A stretch of 64,000 nucleotides of DNA from an uncultured Shewanella sp. (GCF_947501665.1 NZ_CANMWS010000013.1:90499-154498); one strand, 5' to 3'; counted from the stretch's first letter, positions 7,866-19,658 are shown. Numbers and translations are program-made. Notes: a model not told the origin generated them from the sequence alone.

Positions 7866-10800
7866 TTATTTTTCAAAATAGAAAGGCTGACGCTTCATTT
7901 CATTATTGTGATTAATTAGGTTCATGGTTTCACTATCATAAAGCTTACCATTCACCATGGTATAAACCACTTTATCAGTCGTTCGAATATTCTTAAGCGG
8001 ATCGCCATCGATGACAATTAAGTCTGCTAATTTACCGACTTCAATTGACCCTAACTGTTTATCCATGCCAAATGTTTTTGCTGGGTTAATGGTGGCTGTT
8101 TTCAGTACCTCGAGATTATCCATTCCGCCTTGGGCGAACATCCACATTTCCCAGTGGGCAGCTAAACCTTCACGTTGTCCATGTGCGCCTATGTTAGGGT
8201 TTATACCGACATCATTGAGTTGCTTGGCAACTCTCGCTACAGCAAAGTGATTATAGTGCTCATTCGGTGCTTTAGTGCGGCGCATAGAGCGCGCATTAAG
8301 GATATCGGCTGGCACATATTGAGATAATCTTGGATGACTCCAAACATCCGTTTTATCATACCAGTAATGTTCTCCTGAAATTCCCCCGTAGGCGACGACA
8401 AGTGTGGGGGTGTAGCCCACCTTTGTTTGGCTCCAAAATTGTTCTATATCTTGGTAAATTTTGGCCACCGGTAAAGAGTGTTCTACCGTAGTATGACCGT
8501 CGGCTACCATTGTTAGGTTATGTTGCAATAAACTGCCGCCTTCTGGCACGACCATCATTTCGAGTTCTCTTGCCGCTGCAATAACCTGTTGACGTTGATC
8601 ACGTCTTGGTTGATTGTAGCTTTTGACGCTGAAAGCGCCGACTTTTTTCAGTCGTTCGAGATGGAACTTGGCATCTTCCAGTGAATCAACATGAGAGGTG
8701 TAGCCAGGAAGATTTGCACCATACAGAATTGTGCCTGTTGAGAATAGTCTTGGGGCAGTGATCAATCCGGCTTTTTGTTGCTCAGCTGCCGCAAAAATCT
8801 CAGTGGTGTCATTGGAAGGATCGTGGATACTGGTGACGCCCAAAGACAGATTAGAATATTGTTGCCAGTTTTGCTGAGGAATGATTTCATCCTCTGCTTG
8901 TGGTCCATGTGCATGAGCATCAAATAATCCAGGCATTAATGTTTTGCCACTAATATCGATGACTTGAGCATAAACAGGTACGTCGATATCGCTGGCTTTA
9001 CCGAGTTCAATAATATGATTATTCTTGACAATAACCGTGCCGTTTTCGATAACGTTATCGCCTTGCATGGTAATTATTTTCCCACCAACAAATGCAATTG
9101 TTCCACGTGGAACATCTGCTTTTTGCGTGAAGCCGAGCGCTGTTATTGTCGGCTTAGCAGCTTCATTTTTAGCATCTGGTTTAGCATAATAATTATCAAT
9201 GTTAACTTGATAAAGCTCAGGTCCAAGTGTCCAATAGACTTGTTGATTATCACCGCTCCAACTGATGCTTTCACCTGCCCTGACACTTAATTGTCGTACG
9301 GGAAGGTTAGTGGCTTTTGGGCCGATTTCAATGGTTTCAGCATGTTGAGCAAAGGGAGTGATCCAGACTTTAAACCGCTCTGCAAAGGCAAGTTCTTTGC
9401 CGTTGGGAGAAAGCCTAAATTCGGTGGCATGTTTACTGGTGTAATGAACCTTTTTGTCAAAACCTTCCAGGTTAATAGAGGCAAATTCAGGAGTTTCCCC
9501 TGTATCCATAAAATAGACTCTATCAGAACTTGCACCAAACTGAGGTTGATGGCCGTGTGAGGTGATTTTGTTTGCTTGTTTCGTTTTGATGTCGAGGCGA
9601 TAAAGACCGGTATTTTGAGACCATGTTGGCGATGTGAGATATCCGCCTTTTACTTTACGGTAAACGATGAATTCACCATTCGGTGCGAAAGTGGGTTCAA
9701 CATATTTACCGGGTTCTTGAGTTAAGGTTGTGATTTTTTTCGTTTTTAGGTTAAGTAAACGAATAGTGCCTTGTTGTTTATCATCCCAAGTGGTAAAAAC
9801 AATATGTTTGCCATCCCTAGACCACTGTGGATAAAGCTCTCGTAAATTAGGGGCTAATACTGTGAGGCGAGAGTGTTTCTCCCCATTCAGATCCCTTAGC
9901 CAAAGCTTACCTAAGGCTTCAAAGATGACTTGCTTTCCGTTAGGAGAAATCTGTGCCATTCGTAGCATTTTGACATCAAAATTGTCTTTATCGATGTTTT
10001 GCTCAAAGCGAACGGCGGGTTGAATAGTGCGTTCAACGTCAAGACTAAAAGGGATCACTTTAGCTTGATTGGAAGCGAGGTTGAATTGATTAATTTTACC
10101 GTTGGCCCAAAAGATGAGTGCTTGGTTGTCAGGTGTCCAAGACATGGTAGGGTAAACCCCATGAATAGCCCAAGTTTCTTGCAGATCCCTATCGAGCTTG
10201 TCATAGAGTTTTTGGGTTTTACCTGAGGCTAAGTCGAGTAAATAGAGTGAGGATTGAAAGCCATCGCGTTTGATATAAGCCAGCTTCTTCCCATCGGGGC
10301 TTGGTGTTGGTCTAACGGCGCCTCCTGTGCCTTCAATCAAAATATCAATGTCACCAGTTTGTGTATCGTAGCGCTTAATCTTATAAATGCCTTTTACTGA
10401 GTCTTTGGAGTAGTGAAAGGTTTTTCCTGGTGTGGCATCTTGGCTAAAGTAGATATAGCGTCCATCAGGTGAATAGGCGGGTTCACCTAAGTCTTTTTGT
10501 TCGTTAGGGCGCTCAGTGAGTTTAACGCCGTCACCACCTGCTACATGGTATAGCCAGACTTCCCCTGCGCCTAAACTACGGCTACCCGTAAAATGCTTAC
10601 GTGCAACAAGGTATTGTGAATCAGGGCTCCAAGCTGGGCTGTTAAGGAGACGAAAGGTTTCTTTTGTAATTGGGTGTTTTTCACTGCCATCGGCTTTCAT
10701 CACCCAAATATTATCGCCGCCGTCTTCATCGGATGTAAACGCTATCCATTTTCCATCGGGGCTATAGACAGGTTGCATTTGCCAAGCGATACCACTGGCC

Positions 10801-11066
10801 AACACTTTGGCTTTACCCCCAGTTATGGGCATTTGGTAAATGTCACCTAACATATCAAAAATGATGTGTTGGCCATCGGGACTGACACTGACATTCATCC
10901 ATGTGCCTTCATTGACCGTGATGTTTATTGTTTCTAATGGTGCATCTTCAGGTGCATTAACTTGCCATTTTGGGGTGTCTTCTTCAGTGGCAAAACTGAG
11001 AGGTTGAATACTAAATTGGAGGCTGAGTGCGATAGCAAAGCTTAAGGGAGCCAATCTTTTTTTCAT
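7866..11066 (-). CDS. Secreted TolB-like beta-propeller fused to an amidohydrolase
   Basis: About 1066 residues. I take ATG 11066 (MKKRLAPLSFAIALSLQFSI) as start because it opens a normal signal peptide ending near FATEE; an ATG at 11087 adds seven residues before it. Residues about 60-640 carry many PD40/TolB-type propeller blades (SPDGQHIIF, SPDGKWIAF, SPDGRYIYF). The C-terminal third is a metal-dependent amidohydrolase with the metal motif DAHAHG, later histidines (VEHSLPV, IGAHGQREG) and the usual ending GSIEVGKLADLIVIDGDPL. Likely a periplasmic or secreted hydrolase of cyclic amides or peptides; substrate unknown. A parS site is embedded in the interdomain linker codons. Confidence 0.88.
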   Translation of the reverse strand: MKKRLAPLSFAIALSLQFSIQPLSFATEEDTPKWQVNAPEDAPLETINITVNEGTWMNVSVSPDGQHIIFDMLGDIYQMPITGGKAKVLASGIAWQMQPVYSPDGKWIAFTSDEDGGDNIWVMKADGSEKHPITKETFRLLNSPAWSPDSQYLVARKHFTGSRSLGAGEVWLYHVAGGDGVKLTERPNEQKDLGEPAYSPDGRYIYFSQDATPGKTFHYSKDSVKGIYKIKRYDTQTGDIDILIEGTGGAVRPTPSPDGKKLAYIKRDGFQSSLYLLDLASGKTQKLYDKLDRDLQETWAIHGVYPTMSWTPDNQALIFWANGKINQFNLASNQAKVIPFSLDVERTIQPAVRFEQNIDKDNFDVKMLRMAQISPNGKQVIFEALGKLWLRDLNGEKHSRLTVLAPNLRELYPQWSRDGKHIVFTTWDDKQQGTIRLLNLKTKKITTLTQEPGKYVEPTFAPNGEFIVYRKVKGGYLTSPTWSQNTGLYRLDIKTKQANKITSHGHQPQFGASSDRVYFMDTGETPEFASINLEGFDKKVHYTSKHATEFRLSPNGKELAFAERFKVWITPFAQHAETIEIGPKATNLPVRQLSVRAGESISWSGDNQQVYWTLGPELYQVNIDNYYAKPDAKNEAAKPTITALGFTQKADVPRGTIAFVGGKIITMQGDNVIENGTVIVKNNHIIELGKASDIDVPVYAQVIDISGKTLMPGLFDAHAHGPQAEDEIIPQQNWQQYSNLSLGVTSIHDPSNDTTEIFAAAEQQKAGLITAPRLFSTGTILYGANLPGYTSHVDSLEDAKFHLERLKKVGAFSVKSYNQPRRDQRQQVIAAARELEMMVVPEGGSLLQHNLTMVADGHTTVEHSLPVAKIYQDIEQFWSQTKVGYTPTLVVAYGGISGEHYWYDKTDVWSHPRLSQYVPADILNARSMRRTKAPNEHYNHFAVARVAKQLNDVGINPNIGAHGQREGLAAHWEMWMFAQGGMDNLEVLKTATINPAKTFGMDKQLGSIEVGKLADLIVIDGDPLKNIRTTDKVVYTMVNGKLYDSETMNLINHNNEMKRQPFYFEK
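9099..9114. promoter_or_regulatory. parS: parS site 2, inside a coding sequence
   Basis: TGTTCCACGTGGAACA, identical to sites 1 and 3, lies within the propeller-amidohydrolase gene, where on the minus strand it encodes Val-Pro-Arg-Gly-Thr in the linker just before the amidohydrolase domain. Intragenic parS sites are known in other bacteria. Confidence 0.82.
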
Positions 11067-11220
11067 TATTAAAAAACCTAGTGACAACTTATTTATTTGC
11101 CGTTAGTTATCGCATAAATTCATTAACATTAATACCTCAAATTTGTTTCAATTCATTTTTATCATGGAAATGATAAGCGGGTGAGGGAGGATTCAGGTAG
11201 ATTGAGAATTAAAGGCTATT

Positions 11221-11243
11221 GGCAATCTTATTTTAAGATTGCC
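11221..11243 (-). terminator. Hairpin downstream of tusA
   Basis: A 10-bp stem GGCAATCTTA/TAAGATTGCC with a three-base loop lies 12 bases past the tusA stop. There is no long T run after it on the minus strand, so it is a probable, not certain, terminator. Confidence 0.5.
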
Positions 11244-11254
11244 TAGCTGCATGA

Positions 11255-11518
11255 TTAGGCACAGCCTTTTTTTATCAGATAACGATAGGGCAATGTGGAT
11301 GTATCACTGGCAATGAGTGTGTGATCCATAAACTCGCAAAAACTGGGTATATCACGTGTCGTGGCGGGATCATCGGCAATGACCAGTAATGTTTCTCCAT
11401 CACTCAGGCGGCGCACGGATTTTCTCAACATCATAACGGGCTCAGGGCAACGAAGGCCCAATGCATCGAGTTGATGCTCTGCTGTGTCAAAGCTGTCAGT
11501 TTCAAAAATGTCGCTCAT
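11255..11518 (-). CDS. tusA: Sulfurtransferase TusA
   Basis: Small sulfur carrier (87 residues, E. coli 81) that takes persulfide sulfur from IscS and passes it to TusBCD for 2-thiolation of tRNA wobble uridine. The active-site motif is clear: [20 protein letters not shown], with the catalytic cysteine in CPEP. The [15 protein letters not shown] segment is also characteristic. Single gene. A parS site lies 105 bases upstream of the start. Confidence 0.95.
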   Translation of the reverse strand: MSDIFETDSFDTAEHQLDALGLRCPEPVMMLRKSVRRLSDGETLLVIADDPATTRDIPSFCEFMDHTLIASDTSTLPYRYLIKKGCA

Positions 11519-11623
11519 AATGTATTGTTCTTTATCACAGGAATAAAATAGAGAGGCAATTTTACGCTAGCTTGTGGTATTTTCCAACACTATAAAAAAG
11601 TATCAAAGGTTCAATATGATAAG

Positions 11624-11639
11624 TGTTCCACGTGGAACA
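11624..11639. promoter_or_regulatory. parS: parS site 3
   Basis: TGTTCCACGTGGAACA, third identical copy; flanking G and C extend the palindrome to 18 bp (11623-11640). It lies in the intergenic region between tusA and the outer-membrane protein gene. Confidence 0.85.
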
Positions 11640-11690
11640 CTTGAATAATAATGATTGGGATTCGGTATATTTAATATCTGAACTTAATGA

Positions 11691-12296
11691 TTAGAATTTA
11701 TAAGTAAGGCTTAGGGTGACTTGTTCAATGGTAATCGTTCCAGCTAAAGCAAAAACATCCATGGACTGCATCCAATCATAACCAAGTGTAAGGGTTAAAT
11801 ATTCGGTTAAATTAACGTTGGCACCTAGACCTAGCAAATAAGCGAAATCGTCCTCAGTGTCAGAGATGTTGTCGGCAGTATTGTTATCGTACTTGAAGTC
11901 ATATTTTAAGTTTATATAACCCAAACCTGCTTTTGCATATATTGAAAAAAGATCGTGAATTGGAATGGTGAACTTTGATGATAAAGAAAAAGAGGTAGTT
12001 GTTACTTTTTCTTTAGACTGGATATCATGTTTCATATGGAATGCACTGGATTCAATACTAAACCAATTATTAAATGTGTATCCGCCATAAAGCCCCCAAC
12101 TTAACGCTGAGCTATCTTCAAACACTTTCTCTTCATTAAGATCAAAAAGGTTATCAAAGATACCATTTTGAGTAGATAGTGTTGAATCGCCTAGTGCTGC
12201 TCCTATGTAAAAACCTTTATCCTTGGTTTCTGCGATTGCTGTCGTAGAGGTGACTAAGGTGGTTAATAATAAAACAGTGGTTGTGAATCCTTTCAT
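11691..12296 (-). CDS. Outer-membrane beta-barrel protein (OmpA/OmpW-like small barrel)
   Basis: 201 residues with a signal peptide (MKGFTTTVLLLTTLVTSTTAIAE) and alternating amphipathic strands ending in an aromatic residue (LSLTYKF), the usual recognition signal for outer-membrane insertion. The pattern GFYIGAALGDS, LSWGLYGGYTFN and YLTLTLGYDWMQ is that of the eight-stranded outer-membrane beta-barrel domain (OMP_b-brl). Ribosome-binding site TGGAG lies 6 bases before the ATG. Its role is unknown; such proteins are often minor porins or adhesins. It is divergent from the unknown secreted gene at 12537. Confidence 0.8.
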   Translation of the reverse strand: MKGFTTTVLLLTTLVTSTTAIAETKDKGFYIGAALGDSTLSTQNGIFDNLFDLNEEKVFEDSSALSWGLYGGYTFNNWFSIESSAFHMKHDIQSKEKVTTTSFSLSSKFTIPIHDLFSIYAKAGLGYINLKYDFKYDNNTADNISDTEDDFAYLLGLGANVNLTEYLTLTLGYDWMQSMDVFALAGTITIEQVTLSLTYKF

Positions 12297-12536
12297 TACA
12301 GCTCCATACTTTAATTATATCAGTAACTTGTGAGTTACATTGTGTCTTTTCTTGTTGGTTATGTTTTGTTGTTGTTTGTTTTGAAGGTTTTTATTCTGCT
12401 TTTGTTTTCTTTAGGGTGTTAATATTCACATATTTATCATTCTTTGGTTGTATTTTGTTTTTTTTGTAAAAAAATATTTTTATTTCGCTGTTAGGTATAT
12501 AGACTCTCGCACTTTGTTAATTTCAATATAAATCAT

Positions 12537-13511
12537 ATGCCTACATTTAATTGTAAATCTATTACTTTTTGTCTATCACTCTCTTTATTGACACTATTCT
12601 CAAGTTTTTCCGCTTATGCCTTACCTGAAGAATGTAGTTACTCTGATGTAATCGATAATCAAGAAATAGATAGATCGCAAATAGCAGCGTGCCCAACACC
12701 ATGGCTTTCTCGTGCTATTTCTCGATTTGTTAAACATCAATATTGGGAAAACCAGCCAACACAATCCTATAGTAATTTAGGCGAAAAAGTCTCATTGGTG
12801 AGTTTTTTCGATGAAACGCTTTTTTTTAATACATTAGTAAAATCAGATCCAGATGCACCGGTGTTTAAGAATTTTATTGAGTTAGATTTGCAGCAAGGTT
12901 TGGGAAGCCGTAGTGGTAATATGCAACAAAAACGCATTGAAACTGAAATGGCGGCAGCAGGGGTTAGATTACCAAAACCTCTTTTTGCAAGTAGCGATGA
13001 ATATGCGAATTTAGATTCGACTATTGAGCAGCGTTTACAGGATAAAATTAACAGTCTTTATCCTAAATACTTTAGAGTATTTTCATGTCGTGGTCCTTAC
13101 TTGATGAGAGGGAGCTTTGGCTCAATTGGCTTAGTGCTAAAAGATTCATTATTTCAACGAGCGACCATGACACTATCTGGCAACTTAAAAGAAGGTAAAG
13201 AGACAAGTTCTATCGAGTATTTAAGAAATGCTGAATATGATGAGCTAAAAGCGATTTATGAAGCGCATGTTTGGGGACCGTTAACCTTTAATGATTTTCA
13301 TTCTATTCTTGTGCCTAAGGGACAAAAAGAGCGTATTCATGCTGTTTTAGTTGAGAATCATCATCACCAATTAGCTGACAATATCGTTGAGTATGAGATA
13401 GAGGCTTTACAAAGTCAGACTCAGTTTGGCAGTTATGAATATGATAGAAAATTCTCATTAACTGGCCACTATTTCTTAGATGATGATGGTTTTTGTAAAA
13501 ATCAGATGTAG
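12537..13511 (+). CDS. Secreted hypothetical protein, 324 residues
   Basis: The N-terminus is a signal peptide (MPTFNCKSITFCLSLSLLTL, cleavage probably after FSAYA). Mature protein about 295 residues, soluble, with Cys residues near both ends (ECSYSD, ACPTPW, FSCRGPY, GFCKNQM) that could form disulfides in the periplasm. The segment GSFGSIGLVLKDSLFQRATM followed by TLSG has a faint resemblance to strands of ADP-ribosyltransferase-like toxin folds (DUF3626 style), but this is not evidence enough for a function. No convincing ribosome-binding site precedes the ATG. It stands 54 bases upstream of the broken FAD-binding gene. Confidence 0.65.
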   Translation: MPTFNCKSITFCLSLSLLTLFSSFSAYALPEECSYSDVIDNQEIDRSQIAACPTPWLSRAISRFVKHQYWENQPTQSYSNLGEKVSLVSFFDETLFFNTLVKSDPDAPVFKNFIELDLQQGLGSRSGNMQQKRIETEMAAAGVRLPKPLFASSDEYANLDSTIEQRLQDKINSLYPKYFRVFSCRGPYLMRGSFGSIGLVLKDSLFQRATMTLSGNLKEGKETSSIEYLRNAEYDELKAIYEAHVWGPLTFNDFHSILVPKGQKERIHAVLVENHHHQLADNIVEYEIEALQSQTQFGSYEYDRKFSLTGHYFLDDDGFCKNQM

Positions 13512-13565
13512 GTTTATGTGCTAAAACTTGATCTATAATGACATGAGGTTAAAGGGAGTTAACTC

Positions 13566-15429
13566 ATGCCATGCTTTGATATTGGAATTATTGGCCTAGG
13601 GCCTGCGGGCTTGAGTGTATTGCAAAGATTATTATCCCGCGCTCAATCTTTGCAATATAAAAAAATACGGATTGCATTGTTTGAGCCTAACTCTCCGGGT
13701 TGTGGTGTGCATAGTCCTTTTCAAGATAAATGTCTTTCTTTACATACGATAGCAGGACAAGCAGATCTATTCCCTCAAGCTGAATATTTTATTCATCATG
13801 GATATCAATTAAAGGAAGATATAAACAGCATAAACGGCTTAAGCTTTTTTCAATGGTGCCGTGAACAGAAAATAAAATTGAATGAGTTTAATCAAGTTGT
13901 TGCTAGAAACGGCCAATGGTTACAAAAAGAAGCTTGTATTACTGCTAGAGACGTAGCAAAAACAGATTGTCTTCCACGTTATTTGGTCGGGGAGTATTTA
14001 ACTTACTGTTATTGGAGATTGATGAGTCAGGTTCCAGAAGGTGTTGAATGTGTTTTGTGTCCCTTTTTAGTTACCGATCTTGAATCAATTAATGTCAGAG
14101 ATGGTCAACATTATGTTCTAGTTCACGAAAATAAGAATATTATACTTAAATCCATAGTCTTGACTCTGGGGTATACCGGAAAAAAAAGCACTCACTTTTT
14201 TCCGGAGATTTACCTTATCAAGGTTTGCATTATCCTTTGCCTAATTTTAAATATGTGTTGCCGGAACATACCATAGCCGTTAAAGGGGTTGGATTATGCG
14301 CACTGGATATTGTCTCCTTATTAACCCTAGGCCGTGGGGGGAGTTTGCACCATGGAGAGGATAAGTGGGTGCCTGATTATATTGCATCGGGTCATGAACC
14401 TAATATTTTGCTTTTAACTCAGTCAGGGCTTTTATATCGATCAAGGCCGGATTTTTCTTTACCGTATAAACCTTATCATAGTTTGCTGTTTTCATCTGAA
14501 AGACTCTTATATTGGAAACAAAAACCCAATTACAGCATAGACTTTAAGGAGGAGTTACTTCCCCTGATCCATTTAGAAATGCGAGCATGTTATGTATTGA
14601 CCGCAGCCGAAGACCATTACGATAAAGTCTATGAATCTTTGAGTTCTTCGCTTCGATTTGAGTCGGGGCTGAGTCTGTTCTGTACGCAACTTGAATATTT
14701 TGAGAAAACATATGGGCAATTTGATCTGGAACAATACCTGTATTCCCGTTTTCCTGAAAAAATGGAGAAACAGGCATTTTCTCTGTGGGCCAATGCTTTT
14801 TTGCTAGATGATTTAATTATGGCTAAGCAAGGGGTATCCCATCCGGTAAAAGCGGCTTTGGAAGTATGGCGATTTATCAGACCTCAACTCAGAGAGCTGA
14901 TTAATTTTGATCGTTTAACATTGGATTCAAATATGGATGTTTATAACGGGTTATACAGTTTAGTTCGCCGAAGTGTTGATGGTGCTGAGCTGATGCGCCA
15001 TCAACTATTACTTGCATTAATAAAACAAGGCATTGTAAAAATTGATCGTGTAACTGATTGGCAAAGAGCTGAGGGGAAATGGAAAGTAATTTGTACTGAT
15101 AAAAAAGAATATGAAGCCGAACATTTCATTTATGCTCAGTTAAATAAAAGTGGTCCCCTGCATACCAACTCATCCTTGTTGCAATGCCTTATAAGGCTTG
15201 GGTTGATGGATACCTGTGACTTAGCAGAGGGAAAACGGGATAATATTCAGGTGAATAGAGAGTTTCAGCTAATTTCATCTTTAAAGCGGGGGGGAATAAT
15301 ATCTGGTGCATGGGGCCGGGATTAGAAGGATTAACTTACCTGAATCACCATTTACCTTCGACTCAACGGCAATCGATTGATTTTATGAATGCAGACAGTA
15401 TTGCTCGGCAGGCATTGGCTAAGTGGTGA
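13566..15429 (+). pseudogene. FAD/NAD(P)-binding protein, broken by two frameshifts
   Basis: Three consecutive frames join into one protein of about 620 residues. The first (13566 to about 14190) starts CFDIGIIGLGPAGLSVLQRL, a Rossmann FAD motif of the NAD_binding_9 (FAD-NAD(P)-binding) family. The second (about 14195-15290) continues DLPYQGLHYPLPN...GVGLCALDIVSLLTLGRGG. The third (about 15295-15429) reads NNIWCMGPGLEGLTYLNHHL and ends ALAKW. The first break is at A8 (14180-14187) or T6 (14196-14201), the second at G7 (15288-15294); each is repaired by adding one base. Ribosome-binding site AGGGAG is good. The last 11 bases overlap the convergent ybaK. Either a recent pseudogene or two homopolymer sequencing errors. 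Confidence 0.8.
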
Positions 15430-15886
15430 GTGTTGCCCATTTCGCTTGAATGACACGATATAAATCATTTGGACTTAGCTGGATATCTAGGCCTCTACGT
15501 CCGCCACTTATATACATCTTAGTGAGCTGACTGGCAGAACTATCAATAAAAGTGGCGAGCTGTTTTTTTTGGCCAATAGGGCTGACACCACCTAATACAT
15601 AACCTGTGCTGCGCAGTACATCTTGAGGTTTTGCCATGTGGGCTTTTTTACTGTTGGCTGCCTTTGCAAGCAGCTTTAAATTAAGCGTCGAATTCACGGG
15701 AATAATGGCTACCACTAATATGTTATTATCAGTTTGAGCCACTAAGGTTTTAAATACATATTCAGCCGGCACCCCTATTTTTTCAGCGGCTTCTAATCCA
15801 TATGATTGGCTTTGTGGTGAGTGTTGGTACTCGTGAAGGGTAAAAGGAATATTATCTTTGGTTAATTGTTTGATTGCGGGGGTCAT
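15419..15886 (-). CDS. ybaK: Cys-tRNA(Pro)/Cys-tRNA(Cys) deacylase
   Basis: A trans-editing enzyme of the INS/YbaK superfamily that hydrolyses Cys-tRNA(Pro) formed by prolyl-tRNA synthetase. 155 residues (E. coli YbaK 159). The substrate lysine is in YVFKTLVA, and the conserved segment SGGRRGLDIQLSP followed by NDLYRVIQA is intact. Its start codon overlaps the stop of the upstream GNAT gene by four bases, so both belong to one operon. Confidence 0.93.
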   Translation of the reverse strand: MTPAIKQLTKDNIPFTLHEYQHSPQSQSYGLEAAEKIGVPAEYVFKTLVAQTDNNILVVAIIPVNSTLNLKLLAKAANSKKAHMAKPQDVLRSTGYVLGGVSPIGQKKQLATFIDSSASQLTKMYISGGRRGLDIQLSPNDLYRVIQAKWATLTT

Positions 15887-16368
15887 AGGCTTTTTTCCAT
15901 GACGAGTACATCAACATTATGATAATTGACTTGTTCGATGGCTTTCCAGCCTAGTTGTTTGTATAGGCCGCCGCTATGATCTTCTGTTTGTAAGTATAAG
16001 TGACTCACTCCATGTCGTTTGGCGAGTTTAATGATTTGATTGATCAATATGGTTGCTATGCCTTGACCTCGATAGGGTTTATCAATATAAACACCTCCTA
16101 CCCAATGTTCTTTGTCGGGGTAAATGTCCATTTCATGGAATCTGAGTTGCGCTGCGCCTAACAAGTTGTCATTTTCAATAATAAGGACAATAAGCGGTAA
16201 GGTATCGCGATTAAGATAGTCGGCTAATTTTAGCGCCAAGACTTCAGCGCTGCGGCCTGTATCTATACTTTCACCTATGCTCTCACTTATATAGCCCCAT
16301 TCATCATTGTACCATTTGGCTATTTGGGATATGTATTCCGGTTTATCGGCGAGTAAGTGACATTCCAT
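15883..16368 (-). CDS. GNAT family N-acetyltransferase
   Basis: 161 residues with an Acetyltransf_1 domain: acetyl-CoA loop in VYIDKPYRGQGIATILINQI (R-G-Q-G-I-A) and a C-terminal strand with Tyr in YKQLGWKAIEQV. The acceptor substrate is not predictable. It overlaps ybaK by four bases (stop/start coupling) and lies 72 bases from the end of fadH. Confidence 0.88.
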   Translation of the reverse strand: MECHLLADKPEYISQIAKWYNDEWGYISESIGESIDTGRSAEVLALKLADYLNRDTLPLIVLIIENDNLLGAAQLRFHEMDIYPDKEHWVGGVYIDKPYRGQGIATILINQIIKLAKRHGVSHLYLQTEDHSGGLYKQLGWKAIEQVNYHNVDVLVMEKSL

Positions 16369-16440
16369 TTCATACTTAACTTTTTAAAAAGGTAGTATGT
16401 CATGTATACCACCTTTTATTACTTTAATACAATGTGTTGG

Positions 16441-18483
<2,043 letters not shown>

Positions 18484-18587
18484 TCACTCAATAATGTCTT
18501 TATTCTTTTGAGTTAATTTAGCGAGGAGAAGGCACTTAAACAAGATATTGATGGTACAATTTATTATCTTTAGTTAGCATATTTTTT

Positions 18588-19658
18588 ATGGCTAAATATT
18601 TTAGGTGGCAAAGTTTGAGTGATATTAAAACGGGTTTAGGGGATATTTCGGTGAATTTTATTCAGCAAATGGCCTTTACTGTGGATCAACTAGGTTTTGA
18701 TTTAATGCCTATTTTAGACAAATATCACGTTTCCATTAAACAGCTTTCAGCTCATAACGGTAGGGTGGCTATTCCCAAATACATGCGTTTAGGCTTTGAA
18801 GCCTTGACCTTAACAAAGCGTCCTGATTTAGGGCTGGAAATGGGACGGAACAGTGGCTTTCAGTATTATGGTGTATTAGGTTTTGCTGCTATGGCTGCAA
18901 AAAATATGGCGGATATGGCCAGTCTATTTGCTGATTATGAAATCTTGCTGAGTCATAATATTCGTGGCCAGTCTGATTTCAACTTTGCTGAGGCTAGATT
19001 GTCCTTTTATTCTATAGCCCCTTACAATAATTACAATTTTTTTGTCGTGGATTCAGTGTTAGCCAGTTGGTATTGTTTATTTAATACTCGCTGGAAATCA
19101 CAATCTCAACAGCCTGAGGCATTTTTAAAAGCGGTACATATTGAATACCCTGAACCCAGTAATAGTGCACTTTATTATGCTTTTTTCCCTTGTCCTGTGA
19201 TTTTTAACTCAGACTTTAATGGCATCATCTTTAATAAAGAGGTGTTACTTACTCCGTTATTAGATGATTGTGAAACGAGTTATTTATCGTTAAAAACGAT
19301 CTGTGAAACGCAAAGTGCACGCCTTATTGCTAACCAAACATGGCAAGACAAGGTGGCTGATAAAATCAGTCAGCATTTAGTGGGAAAGATGCCTGATATT
19401 GATGATATGGCCGTATTATTGGGGACGACGCCTTGGACATTAAGGCGACGTTTGTACAGGGAGTCAACGAATTATCAAACCATTATGGATACCACACGGC
19501 AAGGTTTAGCATTAAGCTATGTGCGTGAAACCACACTTACATTTAGCGAAATTGCTTATTTGCTGGGCTTTTCTACTCCAGCAGCGTTTTATAAGGCCTT
19601 TAAACGTTGGACTGGAGAGACGCCTAAACATTTTAGGAAGCAATATCTTAATCGATAG
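18588..19658 (+). CDS. AraC-family transcriptional regulator
   Basis: 356 residues. The N-terminal 200 residues match the Arabinose_bd (PF12625) ligand domain (GFDLMPILDKYHV, RPDLGLEMGRNSGFQYYGVLG); the C-terminus is a double helix-turn-helix (MAVLLGTTPWTLRRRLYRES and FSEIAYLLGFSTPAAFYKAF, then KRWTGETPKHFRK). This domain pair is common among regulators of fatty-acid and small-ligand catabolism. It starts 107 bases from the divergent fadH, and its last 11 bases overlap the convergent kynU. Control of fadH is an inference from position. Confidence 0.92.
   Translation: MAKYFRWQSLSDIKTGLGDISVNFIQQMAFTVDQLGFDLMPILDKYHVSIKQLSAHNGRVAIPKYMRLGFEALTLTKRPDLGLEMGRNSGFQYYGVLGFAAMAAKNMADMASLFADYEILLSHNIRGQSDFNFAEARLSFYSIAPYNNYNFFVVDSVLASWYCLFNTRWKSQSQQPEAFLKAVHIEYPEPSNSALYYAFFPCPVIFNSDFNGIIFNKEVLLTPLLDDCETSYLSLKTICETQSARLIANQTWQDKVADKISQHLVGKMPDIDDMAVLLGTTPWTLRRRLYRESTNYQTIMDTTRQGLALSYVRETTLTFSEIAYLLGFSTPAAFYKAFKRWTGETPKHFRKQYLNR

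Noticed and set aside
11159..11177. Small inverted repeat TTATCAT/ATGATAA as an operator
   Set aside because: Short and AT-rich; expected by chance in this composition.
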